From the NCBI RefSeq assembly GCF_040545425.1, contig NZ_JBEPLW010000001.1: a stretch of DNA of 64,000 bases; one strand, 5' to 3'. This DNA is from Bhargavaea ullalensis. Its GTDB lineage: Bacteria > Bacillota > Bacilli > Bacillales_A > Planococcaceae. This document shows positions 25,533-33,616 of this stretch, one piece after another. Both the position numbers and the translations under genes were made by a program. Position 1 is the stretch's first letter, and each line of letters starts with the position of its first letter. The notes beneath the pieces are model-generated. The model saw nothing but the letters and a program-made list of their open reading frames with translations, ran no database searches and was not told the origin of the DNA.

Positions 25533-27182
25533 GTGGAATACGAAGTCATCATTGTCGGGGCGGGGCTGTCGGGGCTTGTCGCCGCATCGGAACTGGCGGA
25601 CGCGGGAAAGAAGGTGCTGCTGCTCGATCAGGAGCCGGCATCAAACCTCGGGGGACAGGCATGGTGGTCGTTCGGCGGGCTGTTTCTCGTGGATTCGCCG
25701 GAGCAGCGGAGGCTCGGAATCCGGGACTCTCAAGAACTGGCCTGGCAGGACTGGCTCGGGACAGCGGGCTTTGACCGGCTGGAAGACGAGGACGGCTGGG
25801 GCTTCCGTTGGGCGGAGAGCTACGTGGACTTTGCGGCGAATGAAAAACGGGACTGGCTCCATTCGCTCGGCGTCCGGTTCTTCCCGGTCGTCGGCTGGGC
25901 GGAGCGCGGCGGCAGCCTGGCGGACGGCCACGGCAATTCGGTGCCGCGGTTCCATATTGTGTGGGGCACCGGCCCGGGAATCGTCCGGCCGTTCCGTGAC
26001 CGGGTACGCCGGGGCATCGGCAAAGGGCTGATCCACTATCTCCCGAGGCACCGTGTGACGGAACTCATCACCGAAAAAGGGGCCGTCGCAGGCGTTCGGG
26101 GAGAAAAGCTCGTCCAAAGCGCTGAAAAACGGGGAGTGGCCACGTCCCGTGAAGTGGAAAGCCTGTTCGAAGTTCGGGGCGGGGCCGTTCTCGTCACGAG
26201 CGGCGGCATCGGCGGCAACCACGGGCTCATCCGAAAAAATTGGCCGGCCCGCCTCGGAAACCCGCCGGCGCGGATGCTGTCGGGCGTGCCGGAATATGTC
26301 GACGGCCACATGCTGGAAGCGGCCGAAAAGGCGGGCGGGCGTCTCGTGAACCGAGACCGGATGTGGCATTACACCGAAGGCATCAAAAACTTTGATCCGG
26401 TATGGCCGAACCACGGCATCCGGATCTTGCCGGGCCCTTCTTCGCTCTGGTTTGACGCGGAAGGCCGTCGGTTCGGCGCACCGAACTTTCCGGGGTTCGA
26501 CACGCTTGCCACGCTTGAAGCGATCGGGAAAAGCGGCCATGACTATTCGTGGTTCGTCCTCACCCGCAAGATCATCGAAAAGGAATTCGCCCTCTCAGGC
26601 TCCGAACAAAACCCGGATCTGACCGGCAAAGACATCCGGATGATCCTGTCGCGCATCCTGCCCGGTGCGCCGGCGCCCGTCCAGGCGTTTCTTGACAAGG
26701 GGGAGGACTTCGTCACCGCCGATACGCTTCCGGAGCTGGTGGACAACATGAACCGGCTCGCGGGTTCGGACTTGATCCGCCTTGAGGAGATCGAGCGCCA
26801 GGTACGGGCACGCGACCGTGAAATGGACAACAAGTTTGCGAAGGATCTGCAGGTGACCGCGCTCCGGGGCGCACGGAACTCGCTGGGCGACAAGCTCATC
26901 CGCGTTGCCCCGCCGCACAAGATCCTCGATCCGGCGGCCGGTCCGCTCATCGCCGTCCGGCTGAACATCGTCAGCCGCAAAACGCTCGGCGGGCTGCAGA
27001 CGGATCTCGGCGGGCGTGTGCTCGGCACGGACGGAAAACCGGTTCCGGGCCTTTACGCTGCCGGCGAAGCTTCCGGTTTCGGGGGCGGCGGCGTCCACGG
27101 ATACCGATCGCTTGAAGGCACTTTCCTCGGCGGGTGCCTGTTTTCCGGAAGGCAGGCGGGCCGGGCGCTTGCGAAAATGTAA
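25533..27182 (+). CDS. FAD-binding dehydrogenase (3-ketosteroid dehydrogenase / flavocytochrome-like)
   Basis: 549 residues from GTG 25533 (GGGGGAGCGGAA before it). N-terminal Rossmann dinucleotide-binding motif GAGLSGLVAASELADAG, then a GGQAWWSFGGLF stretch, and at the C-terminus PGLYAAGEASGFGGGGVHGYRSLEGTFLGG, the second FAD-contact motif of the FAD_binding_2 family. The sequence resembles the large soluble FAD-binding dehydrogenase group related to ketosteroid Delta1-dehydrogenase and fumarate reductase; the substrate is not inferable. The FMN reductase gene follows 16 bp downstream, suggesting a redox operon. Confidence 0.87.
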   Translation: MEYEVIIVGAGLSGLVAASELADAGKKVLLLDQEPASNLGGQAWWSFGGLFLVDSPEQRRLGIRDSQELAWQDWLGTAGFDRLEDEDGWGFRWAESYVDFAANEKRDWLHSLGVRFFPVVGWAERGGSLADGHGNSVPRFHIVWGTGPGIVRPFRDRVRRGIGKGLIHYLPRHRVTELITEKGAVAGVRGEKLVQSAEKRGVATSREVESLFEVRGGAVLVTSGGIGGNHGLIRKNWPARLGNPPARMLSGVPEYVDGHMLEAAEKAGGRLVNRDRMWHYTEGIKNFDPVWPNHGIRILPGPSSLWFDAEGRRFGAPNFPGFDTLATLEAIGKSGHDYSWFVLTRKIIEKEFALSGSEQNPDLTGKDIRMILSRILPGAPAPVQAFLDKGEDFVTADTLPELVDNMNRLAGSDLIRLEEIERQVRARDREMDNKFAKDLQVTALRGARNSLGDKLIRVAPPHKILDPAAGPLIAVRLNIVSRKTLGGLQTDLGGRVLGTDGKPVPGLYAAGEASGFGGGGVHGYRSLEGTFLGGCLFSGRQAGRALAKM

Positions 27183-27198
27183 AAGTCAGGGGGAATGA

Positions 27199-27762
27199 AT
27201 GATGAAACTGCTTGCCATCGTCGGCAGCCTCAGGAAACAGTCGTACAACCTCAGGCTCGCCCGTACAGTGCGGGAACGCTTCGCGGACCGGTTCGAGCTC
27301 CGCATCGCGGACATCGGATCTCTTCCGCTGTTCAACGAAGATCTGGAGGATCGGCCGCCGGAACACGTCGCGGCATTCCGCCGCCAGATCAAAGAGGCGG
27401 ACGGTGTCTTCGTCATTACACCGGAGTATAACTGGTCGGTTCCGGGCGTGCTCAAAAATGCGATCGACTGGGCGTCCCGCGAAGACCGCCCGCTCAGCGG
27501 CAAGCCGGTCATGGTGATGGGCGTGTCAAACGGCTCTGTCGGGACGCTCCGTGCCCAGTTGCACCTGCGGCAGATCCTTGCTTCTTCCGGCGTGCAGGCG
27601 GACGTGCTTCCCCCTGCCGGCAACGAAGTGCTTGTGCGCACGGGCGGCGAAAAATTTGGCAGCGGCGACGGCCTGCTGACGGATGACAAGACCCTTGCCT
27701 CGCTCGACAGGAAAATCAGCAAGTTCCTCGAGTTTGTGGAATCGCGGAAAGAAGGGCGCTAG
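27199..27762 (+). CDS. NADPH-dependent FMN reductase / azoreductase family
   Basis: 187 residues. Flavodoxin-like fold: IVGSLRKQSYNLRLA (phosphate loop for FMN), PLFNEDLE, and the PEYNWSVPGVLKNAIDWASR motif characteristic of the NADPH-dependent FMN reductase family (ChrR/YieF/AzoA type). It would reduce flavins, quinones or azo dyes in the cytoplasm. ATG 27199 or 27202 may be the start; AGGGGG precedes both. Likely co-transcribed with the FAD-dependent dehydrogenase. Confidence 0.88.
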   Translation: MMKLLAIVGSLRKQSYNLRLARTVRERFADRFELRIADIGSLPLFNEDLEDRPPEHVAAFRRQIKEADGVFVITPEYNWSVPGVLKNAIDWASREDRPLSGKPVMVMGVSNGSVGTLRAQLHLRQILASSGVQADVLPPAGNEVLVRTGGEKFGSGDGLLTDDKTLASLDRKISKFLEFVESRKEGR

Positions 27763-27820
27763 ACCCCGCCTGCCTGATATGGTATGATTCGATTAATCTG
27801 AAAACGGAAAGGACTGACGG

Positions 27821-27931
27821 GTGGACGATGGACAAATGACGGAACTTCCAGCGCAAATCGCAGGCACCGCAACCGGTGCATTCCGATCGGCAACGGGATC
27901 CGTCTGTCCATTTTTCCATCCGTCGTCCTGA
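27821..27931 (+). CDS. Candidate 36-aa leader peptide of the ABC-F gene
   Basis: GTG 27821 with AAAGGA 8-9 bases upstream opens a frame ending at TGA 27929-27931 (product begins DDGQMTELPAQIAG). It lies 57 bases before a rho-independent terminator that itself precedes the ABC-F gene, the usual layout of ribosome-mediated attenuation. Internal ATG 27836 is in frame. The evidence is position only; the peptide sequence matches nothing I know. Confidence 0.4.
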   Translation: MDDGQMTELPAQIAGTATGAFRSATGSVCPFFHPSS

Positions 27932-27987
27932 TGTCGCCTGCGGGCGGCTTATTCGGCGACGGCCCGGAAAACGGCGTCGCGGCGGTT

Positions 27988-28018
27988 CCCTCCGATCTTC
28001 AATGACGGAGGGTTTTTT
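27988..28018 (+). terminator. Leader terminator (attenuator) upstream of the ABC-F gene
   Basis: CCCTCCG (27988-27994) pairs with CGGAGGG (28006-28012), followed by six T. It stands 31 bases upstream of the ATG of the ABC-F gene and downstream of a short open frame, so read-through, probably antibiotic-induced, would be needed for expression. Confidence 0.8.
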
Positions 28019-28049
28019 GTGCCCTCCTGTTCTAAAGGAGGAATCATTT

Positions 28050-29753
28050 ATGCAAATGGGTGAACTGAGCAATCTGAAGGCCGCATACGGGGATGAAGTG
28101 ATTTTTGAAGAGGTGTCGGCAGAACTGCCGGAGGGGGCGGTCGTGGCGCTTGTCGGGCCGAACGGGGCAGGGAAGTCGACACTGCTGGAAATGATGGCGG
28201 GTGTACGGGAACCGGACGGCGGAGGAATCCGCTGGATCGGAAAGCGCCCGGCGGCCACTTATTTCCGGCAGGAGCAGGAAAAAGAACCGGCTTCACGCGG
28301 GGACACCGCCGCCGTGCTGGAAGAGCTCAGCAGGTGGGGCGTTCCGGAAAGAGTTGCATACAATACCGCGAGCGGGGGCGAACGGATGAAGCTGCGCCTG
28401 GCTGCCGCGCTCGCCGAAAACAGCCGGCTTTTCCTGCTTGACGAGCCGACGAACCACCTTGACCGGGATTCGCTCGGCCGCCTGGTGGACCACATCAAAA
28501 AGTCCGGTGCCACATTCGTCATCGTGTCGCATGACCGGCACTTCATCGACCGGGTCGCCGGCCGCGTCTGGGAACTCGATCACGGCAGGCTCATGGTCTA
28601 TGAGGGCAATTACAGCGACTACCGGGAAAAGAAAGAAGCCGCCCGCGCCGCCCAGCAGAAGCACTGGGAGCAGCAACAGCGGAAGATCGCCTGCGTGGAA
28701 GAGCAGATCGGGCAACTGTCCCGGTGGTCGGACAAAGCGCACCGGGAATCGACAAAAAAGGCCGGCACAAAAGAATATTTCCGCATGAAGGCCAAGAAAA
28801 AGGACGTCCAGATCCGCTCAAAACGCCGGCGGCTCGAGGCGGAACTGGAAAAGGAAAGGGTCGAAAAGCCGGAGGAAGAACACTCGGTCGAATTCGACGT
28901 TCCGGGGGGCCGGAAAAAAGGCCGCCGGGTGTTCGAGCTGAAAGATGTCTCCAAGTCGTTTGGCGGACGCGCGGTACCGAAGGGGCGTCTCGGGGAGCAC
29001 CTGCTGTTCAAGGGCGTGCGTTTCACTGTCCTGGCCGGAGAACGGCTCGGCCTGGTCGGCCCGAACGGCTCCGGCAAGTCGACGCTGTTCCGGATGTTGC
29101 TCGGCGAAGAACCGCATGGCGGCGAAATCTGGCGGACGGAAGGAATGACGGTCGGCTGGCTCAGCCAGTCGGTGCTCGACCTGCCGCTTGATCTGACGAT
29201 GGAGGAGTATTTCCACCGGGGGACATTCGAAGCACAGGGCAGGCTGCGGACCGATCTGGCGAATCTCGGGTTCACGGCCGGGCAGTGGCTCCTTCCCCTT
29301 TCCTCACTCAGCATGGGCGAACGGCTGAAGGTGAAGCTCATGCGGTTCATACACGAAGGCGCCGATGTCCTGCTGCTTGACGAGCCGACAAACCATCTGG
29401 ATCTGCCGTCGCGCGAAGAACTGGAGAGGACATTGGATTCCTTCCCCGGCACGCTGCTGTTCACTTCGCATGACCGGTATTTCATGGAGCGGCTTGCCAA
29501 AGGCCTGCTTGTTTTTGAAGAGGAGACAATCCGGAAAGTTCCGATGAACCTTCAGGAATGGGAGCAGCGCAAAGCGGGGGACAAGGAGCCGAAGCCGGTT
29601 GCAGATGGCGGTCTTGAGCGCCTGAAGCTCGAGACGGAGCTGCAGGCAGTGCTCGGAAAGCTCAGTCTGGCGCCTCCGGGCGGGAGCGAATACGCAGAAC
29701 TCGACCGCCGCTTTAGGGAGCTGAGCGGACAATTGAGGAAACTGAGGTCCTGA
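28050..29753 (+). CDS. ABC-F ribosome-protection ATPase, VmlR-like
   Basis: 567 residues from ATG 28050 (AAAGGAGGAATCATTT, an ideal site). Two ATPase domains without membrane segments: Walker A GPNGAGKST and GPNGSGKST, signature sequences SGGERMKL and SMGERLKV, Walker B LLDEPTNHLD twice. The charged interdomain linker WSDKAHRESTKKAGTKEYFRMKAKKKDVQI and the C-terminal LETELQAVLGKLS closely follow those of Bacillus subtilis VmlR, which removes lincosamides, pleuromutilins and streptogramin A from the ribosome. A leader peptide and terminator upstream support antibiotic-dependent control. The spectrum cannot be deduced from sequence alone. Confidence 0.9.
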   Translation: MQMGELSNLKAAYGDEVIFEEVSAELPEGAVVALVGPNGAGKSTLLEMMAGVREPDGGGIRWIGKRPAATYFRQEQEKEPASRGDTAAVLEELSRWGVPERVAYNTASGGERMKLRLAAALAENSRLFLLDEPTNHLDRDSLGRLVDHIKKSGATFVIVSHDRHFIDRVAGRVWELDHGRLMVYEGNYSDYREKKEAARAAQQKHWEQQQRKIACVEEQIGQLSRWSDKAHRESTKKAGTKEYFRMKAKKKDVQIRSKRRRLEAELEKERVEKPEEEHSVEFDVPGGRKKGRRVFELKDVSKSFGGRAVPKGRLGEHLLFKGVRFTVLAGERLGLVGPNGSGKSTLFRMLLGEEPHGGEIWRTEGMTVGWLSQSVLDLPLDLTMEEYFHRGTFEAQGRLRTDLANLGFTAGQWLLPLSSLSMGERLKVKLMRFIHEGADVLLLDEPTNHLDLPSREELERTLDSFPGTLLFTSHDRYFMERLAKGLLVFEEETIRKVPMNLQEWEQRKAGDKEPKPVADGGLERLKLETELQAVLGKLSLAPPGGSEYAELDRRFRELSGQLRKLRS

Positions 29754-29778
29754 ATGAAAAATCCCGTTAGTCCGAATG

Positions 29779-29803
29779 TCCCCGGCACAGTCCGGGGATT
29801 TTT
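29779..29803 (+). terminator. Rho-independent terminator after the ABC-F gene
   Basis: TCCCCGG (29779-29785) pairs with CCGGGGA (29792-29798), then TTTTT. Confidence 0.88.
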
Positions 29804-29824
29804 CACCCGAGGAGGGAAAATCTG

Positions 29825-30286
29825 ATGAAACTGCGTGCGACGATGCCGGAATTTGAAGGTGCGACGATCTGGCTGAACGGCCAAAGAACGAAAGCGGATC
29901 TGGTCGGCGAAAAGCCGACGCTCGTCCACTTCTGGTCCGTCAGCTGCCGTCTCTGCAAGGAAGCGATCCCGGCCATCAACACGCTCCGCGACCGGAACAA
30001 AGGAGAACTGAATGTCATCGCCGTCCACATGCCGCGCTCGAAAGACGATACCGATATTGAACGGATCAAGAAAACCGCCGCCGATCATGACATCACCCAG
30101 CCGATTTATGTCGACAATGAAATGACGCTGACCGACGCTTTTGAAAACAAATTTGTTCCGGCGTACTATGTGTTCGACAAAGACGGGCGGCTGCGCCACT
30201 ACCAGGCGGGAGGCGGGGGCATGGCAATGCTCGAAAAACGCGTGCACCGCGTCCTGGCCGAGACAAAGAAAAACGGGGAAACCTGA
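29825..30286 (+). CDS. TlpA/AhpC-type redoxin, copy 2
   Basis: 153 residues; paralogue of the protein at 22346 with the same blocks: GATIWLNGQRTKADLVGEKPTLVHFWSVSC, the redox motif CRLC, GELNVIAVHMP, ENKFVPAYYVFDKDGRLRHYQAGG. The CxxC is kept but its inner residues differ (RL instead of EV), which usually changes redox potential. Cytoplasmic; substrate unknown. GAGGAGGGAAAATCTG precedes the ATG. Flanked by terminators, so transcribed alone. Confidence 0.85.
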   Translation: MKLRATMPEFEGATIWLNGQRTKADLVGEKPTLVHFWSVSCRLCKEAIPAINTLRDRNKGELNVIAVHMPRSKDDTDIERIKKTAADHDITQPIYVDNEMTLTDAFENKFVPAYYVFDKDGRLRHYQAGGGGMAMLEKRVHRVLAETKKNGET

Positions 30287-30296
30287 CGAAACGGCA

Positions 30297-30333
30297 ACCG
30301 GCCGCACCCGATGTAGGAGTGCGGCCGGTTTTA
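30297..30333 (+). terminator. Rho-independent terminator
   Basis: AACCGGCCGCAC (30297-30308) pairs perfectly with GTGCGGCCGGTT (30320-30331), then TT. Confidence 0.88.
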
Positions 30334-30430
30334 AATTGGCGAAATGGGTGAAACTAAAGAAAATGGCCCCGAGTCCAAAGACGGCGGGCTGTTCTGAGCC
30401 GGGAACGGACCGCCGGAAATCATTCCCGGT

Positions 30431-30480
30431 TTGACAAACCGCATTCCGGGGAAATAAATGTATATGAAAGACGGAATGCG
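30431..30480. other. Promoter-like TTGACA overlapping a 9-bp inverted repeat
   Basis: TTGACA at 30431-30436 stands 17 bp before ATAAAT at 30454-30459. The putative -10 lies in the loop of a perfect inverted repeat, CGCATTCCG at 30440-30448 and CGGAATGCG at 30472-30480. Downstream on the plus strand there is only the 3' end of mazF, so any transcript would be antisense. Purpose unclear. The rest of 30334-30527 shows no gene. Confidence 0.4.
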
Positions 30481-30485
30481 ACAAT

Positions 30486-30519
30486 AAAAAAACAAGCCTC
30501 CTGTATCGACGGCGGCTTG
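30486..30519 (-). terminator. Terminator after mazF
   Basis: Minus strand: CAAGCCGCC pairs with GGAGGCTTG (30493-30501 and 30511-30519), followed by a T-run (complement of AAAAAAA at 30486-30492). Confidence 0.8.
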
Positions 30520-30527
30520 CCCCCTAT

Positions 30528-30872
30528 TTACACTTCTGGAAGCTCCAGAATCTTATGGATGAGTTTCATGCAGGTATCTACAATTTCAATCGGTGCCTGG
30601 TCGACGGTCTGGCCTTTTCTGGAGTGCCAGTCAAGGCTCTTGAACTGATCGGCAAGGATGACGCCTTCGACATTCAGGCCGGGCGGAAGTTCAACTTCGA
30701 ACGGATAGCCCTTTTTCTGGTTGGTGATCGGGCATACGACGGCAAACCCGGTCACTTCGTTGAAATTATCGGGAGACAGGACGATCCCTGGCCGGCGTCC
30801 GGCTTGTTCATGACCGGATTGCGGGCTGAAATCGAGCGTGACGAGATCCCCGCGTCTCGGTGTGGCAGTCAA
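30528..30872 (-). CDS. mazF: MazF/PemK-type endoribonuclease toxin
   Basis: 114 residues of the type II toxin family: PRRGDLVTLDFSPQSGHEQAGRRPGIVLSPDNFN, AVVCPITNQKKGYPFEV, VEGVILADQFKSLDW. The conserved R in RRPGIVLS and the T in PITNQ are the catalytic pair of MazF-like mRNA interferases. The length is normal. The start overlaps the antitoxin stop by 4 bp (ATGA), so translation is coupled. MazF cuts mRNA when not bound by MazE. Confidence 0.92.
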   Translation of the reverse strand: MTATPRRGDLVTLDFSPQSGHEQAGRRPGIVLSPDNFNEVTGFAVVCPITNQKKGYPFEVELPPGLNVEGVILADQFKSLDWHSRKGQTVDQAPIEIVDTCMKLIHKILELPEV

Positions 30873-31102
30873 AACAGTTCGTTGCCGGCGACTGCGAGTT
30901 CCAGCTCCTCATGGCGGTTTTCGGACGTGATCATGGCGAGCAGTTCCTCGAGTGTCGGTTCGGTCTCGATCGGCTTTACAAGCAGTGCCTGATTGGATTC
31001 GATAGTCAAAGTGACCTCCGTCCCTTCTGTCAGATTGATCTGTTGTGCAAGAGCGGCAGGGATCCGCAGTCCTAAACTGTTCCCCCACTTCTGTATCTTC
31101 AC
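30869..31102 (-). CDS. mazE: MazE/AbrB-type antitoxin
   Basis: 77 residues from GTG 31102, placed 7 bases after AAGGAGG. The N-terminal swapped-hairpin DNA-binding fold is clear: KIQKWGNSLGLRIPAALAQQINLTEGTEVTLTI; the acidic C-terminal tail (PTLEELLAMITSENRHEELELA) is the part that blocks MazF. The frame is open further upstream, but that part has no such fold. A TACAAT hexamer and the repeat TAACGTTATTGTAACA just upstream may be promoter and autoregulatory site. Confidence 0.88.
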   Translation of the reverse strand: MKIQKWGNSLGLRIPAALAQQINLTEGTEVTLTIESNQALLVKPIETEPTLEELLAMITSENRHEELELAVAGNELF

Positions 31103-31293
31103 AACAATCCCTCCTTGCGGTAACGTTATTGTAACACATATTCCGTGTCCATGTATAGCCTTTGTATATACATTTTGACGGAATTTCGGGAGGGAGCCTT
31201 TTTGGTGTCCAAAAAGGGCAGAAAAGAGAAGATCCGGCCGGGACCGCGGAAACTCAGTTTTCGGGATTTCGGCCTTATTTTCGATTGCGGCGT

Positions 31294-31851
31294 CTACGAT
31301 GGGACGTCTTTCTTCGGCTTTCTCGGCCAGATGAAATACGACAGCGAAATGGCGAGATCGAGGGCAGCCACGAGCGTCCACACTTTCAGGATCTGCTCCA
31401 GTGCCTCCGTCCGGCCGGGATTTCCGACGAGAGCGATCATTGCTGCGAGGTAGCCGCCGCCGAGAATCCAGGCTGCCGCGTGGAGCAGGCTTCCTTTCAG
31501 GGATTCCCGGGCATGCGCAAACCCATGCATCTTAGCCGGCTTCGGCCCTTTTTTCAAAATGTAGTACCGGAAGCGTTCATCCGCCCAGCGGATCATCCGC
31601 CGTCCATAGGCGAGCGAGACGCCGAGGTAGATTGCGGCGATGCCGTGTGCCTGTGAGGCGGTTGCGCCGTTCATCAGGTCATGGGTCGTGGCGATGAGCA
31701 GGATGAGGTCGAGGACGGGCGTCATGGCGAGCAGCCAGAAGCCCGCGCGTTTTTTCCCGAGTATGTATCTCACGGCGAGTCCGGAGACGATGAACACCCA
31801 GAACCCGATTTCCACGGCGACGATCAGCCAGGCGATGGCGGTCAACAGCAT
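31294..31851 (-). CDS. Uncharacterised membrane protein, YmcC-like
   Basis: 185 residues with five hydrophobic helices: VEIGFWVFIVSGLAVRYIL, FWLLAMTPVLDLILLIATTHDL, AAIYLGVSLAYGRRMIRWAD, and two at the C-terminus. The TPVLDLILLIAT and GVSxxxGRxMIxWADxRFxYY segments resemble the small YmcC membrane protein of Bacillus; function unknown. It is divergent from the thiamine operon and the TPP riboswitch. Confidence 0.65.
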   Translation of the reverse strand: MLLTAIAWLIVAVEIGFWVFIVSGLAVRYILGKKRAGFWLLAMTPVLDLILLIATTHDLMNGATASQAHGIAAIYLGVSLAYGRRMIRWADERFRYYILKKGPKPAKMHGFAHARESLKGSLLHAAAWILGGGYLAAMIALVGNPGRTEALEQILKVWTLVAALDLAISLSYFIWPRKPKKDVPS

Positions 31852-31889
31852 CCACTCCTTTTATTAAATTCTAGCAAATCAATCAATGG

Positions 31890-31917
31890 TTGCAATTATT
31901 CCCCCTCATGATATGAT
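31890..31917 (+). promoter_or_regulatory. Promoter of the thiamine operon
   Basis: TTGCAA (31890-31895), 16-bp spacer, TATGAT (31912-31917) with an extended TGA before it; about 20 bp upstream of the TPP riboswitch. Confidence 0.65.
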
Positions 31918-31938
31918 GTAGGCGTCAATTGAATACGA

Positions 31939-32034
31939 ACCGCCACTGGGGGAGCCTGAAGAACGGCTGAGACGTGCATGTGCTGCGCGGACCCTTCGAA
32001 CCTGATCCGGATCATACCGGCGTAGGGAAGTGGG
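31939..32034 (+). ncRNA. TPP (THI-box) riboswitch
   Basis: The conserved elements of the thiamine pyrophosphate riboswitch are present in order: CCACTGGGGGAGCC, then GGCTGAGA (31965-31972 region), ACCCTTCGAACCTGATCCGGATCATACCGGCGTAGGGAAGTGG split over 31991-32033. It is followed by a rho-independent terminator, so TPP binding should stop transcription of tenA-thiM-thiD-thiE-thiW. Confidence 0.95.
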
Positions 32035-32064
32035 CCGATCCGCTTTGACCCCATGTATATCCAG

Positions 32065-32101
32065 GCCGCTTCCTGACGTTTTGATCAGGGAGCGGCTTTT
32101 T
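32065..32101 (+). terminator. Riboswitch-controlled terminator
   Basis: GCCGCTTCCTGA (32065-32076) pairs with TCAGGGAGCGGC (32085-32096) with one G-T type mismatch, followed by five T, between the aptamer and tenA. Confidence 0.88.
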
Positions 32102-32135
32102 CGTGTTCGCCAACCATTGAAAGGGAGTGCACGAG

Positions 32136-32819
32136 ATGAGTTTTTGCAAGAGTGTGAGACAGGAATGCGACGCAATCTGGGAGGACAGCTTCAACCATCC
32201 GTTCGTCCGGGCGCTGGCGGACGGAACGCTTGATGAAAAGGTGTTCCGCTTTTACGTGCTGCAGGATGCGTACTACTTGAGCCATTTTGCAAAAGTACAG
32301 GCCCTCGGTGCGGTGCACGCAAAGGATCTTGTGACGACGCAGCGCTTCGCCAAGCATGCGGAGGAAACCTGTGTTGCCGAAATGTCGCTTCACGAGGAAT
32401 TTTTCGGGCTGCTCGGCGTGACGCCCGAGGAGCACGCCGCTTTCCGGCCGGCTCCGAACGCTTATAACTACACATCGCACATGTACCGTGCGGCGTTCAC
32501 CGGCGATCTTGCCGACACCCTCGCGGCGCTGCTGCCGTGCTACTGGCTGTACTGGGAGATCGGCGAGCGCCTGAAAGACGCCAAGCCGGGCCACCCGATC
32601 TACGACAAGTGGATCGCGACTTACGGCTCTGAATGGTTCGGCAGCCTGGTCCAAGAACAGATCGGCCGCATGGACCGTCTTGCCGAAGGCCTGCCCGAGG
32701 AACGGATCCAAGAACTCGCGGAGCACTTCCGCAAAAGCAGCCTCTATGAACTGAAGTTCTGGGAGATGGCCTGGACGCTTGAAACCTGGACGGCGGAAGA
32801 ACGGGAGGCGGTCCGATGA
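32136..32819 (+). CDS. tenA: Aminopyrimidine aminohydrolase TenA (thiaminase II)
   Basis: 227 residues from ATG 32136 (AAGGGAG 8 bases upstream). All-helical TenA fold; the nucleophilic cysteine sits in ALLPCYWLYWEIG, and FRFYVLQDAYYLSHF is the usual substrate-pocket helix. It converts degraded thiamine pyrimidines (aminomethyl-HMP) into HMP for salvage. First gene of the TPP-controlled operon; its stop overlaps thiM by 4 bp. Confidence 0.95.
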   Translation: MSFCKSVRQECDAIWEDSFNHPFVRALADGTLDEKVFRFYVLQDAYYLSHFAKVQALGAVHAKDLVTTQRFAKHAEETCVAEMSLHEEFFGLLGVTPEEHAAFRPAPNAYNYTSHMYRAAFTGDLADTLAALLPCYWLYWEIGERLKDAKPGHPIYDKWIATYGSEWFGSLVQEQIGRMDRLAEGLPEERIQELAEHFRKSSLYELKFWEMAWTLETWTAEEREAVR

Positions 32820-33616
32820 GCAGCGGATCCTTCACGGACCGGGTGCGCGCACAGCGCCCGCTCGTCCACTGCATCACGAACATCGTCGTCGCCAACTTCC
32901 AGGCGAACGGACTTCTGGCACTCGGAGCCTCTCCGGTCATGGCCGACTCGCCGGAGGAAGTCGGGGAAATGGCAAGGGCCGCCTCCTGCACCGTCCTGAA
33001 CATCGGAACGCTTCATTCGGACAGCCTGCACTCGATGGAACTCGCCGGAAAAGCAGCGGCCGGCGCAGGCCGTCCGGTCGTCCTCGACCCGGTCGGCGCG
33101 GGTGCGACCTCTTTCCGGAGGGAAGCCGTGCGGCGGATCCTCGGAAACCTTGATGTGACGCTCATCCGCTGCAACGCCGGCGAACTTGCGGCGATTGCGG
33201 CGGAAGACTGGCAGGCGTCCGGCGTCGACGCGGGAAGCGGGAAGATGGATGTCCGTGCCGTTGCGGAGAGGACGGCACGCGAGCATGGCTGCCTCGTCGC
33301 GGTCACCGGAAAAGTGGATTACGTCACGGACGGCATGAAGACGTTCCGGATCGAAGGCGGCCATGAACTGCTGTCGCGCGTGACGGGGACGGGGTGCCTC
33401 CTGAGCGCGGTGTGCGGCGCGTTTATCGCCGCGGCCGGAGACTCGAAGCTTGAGGCAGTGGCGGAGGCCCTCAAATTTTACAAAACGGCCGGGGAGCTTG
33501 CAGCGGCCGGTGTGCAGGGTCCGGGCACCTTCGGGACTGCATTCATCGACCAGCTGTATTTGCTGGAAGGCGTGGAGGCAGCTGCGGTAGCCGAAACAAG
33601 GGAGGTGCGGGCATGA
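32816..33616 (+). CDS. thiM: Hydroxyethylthiazole kinase
   Basis: 266 residues; ribokinase-like fold with the entry LVHCITNIVVANFQANGLLALGASPVMADSPEE, LDPVGAGAT, and the catalytic anion-hole segment VTGTGCLLSAVCGAF. It phosphorylates the thiazole moiety of thiamine for salvage. Overlaps tenA and thiD by 4 bp each (ATGA), a tightly coupled unit. Confidence 0.96.
   Translation: MSSGSFTDRVRAQRPLVHCITNIVVANFQANGLLALGASPVMADSPEEVGEMARAASCTVLNIGTLHSDSLHSMELAGKAAAGAGRPVVLDPVGAGATSFRREAVRRILGNLDVTLIRCNAGELAAIAAEDWQASGVDAGSGKMDVRAVAERTAREHGCLVAVTGKVDYVTDGMKTFRIEGGHELLSRVTGTGCLLSAVCGAFIAAAGDSKLEAVAEALKFYKTAGELAAAGVQGPGTFGTAFIDQLYLLEGVEAAAVAETREVRA

Noticed and set aside
25225..26031. Open frame starting in the GATAACG array and overlapping the FAD-dependent gene
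   Set aside because: No ribosome-binding site, passes through the terminator, and runs out of frame over a clear flavoprotein gene.
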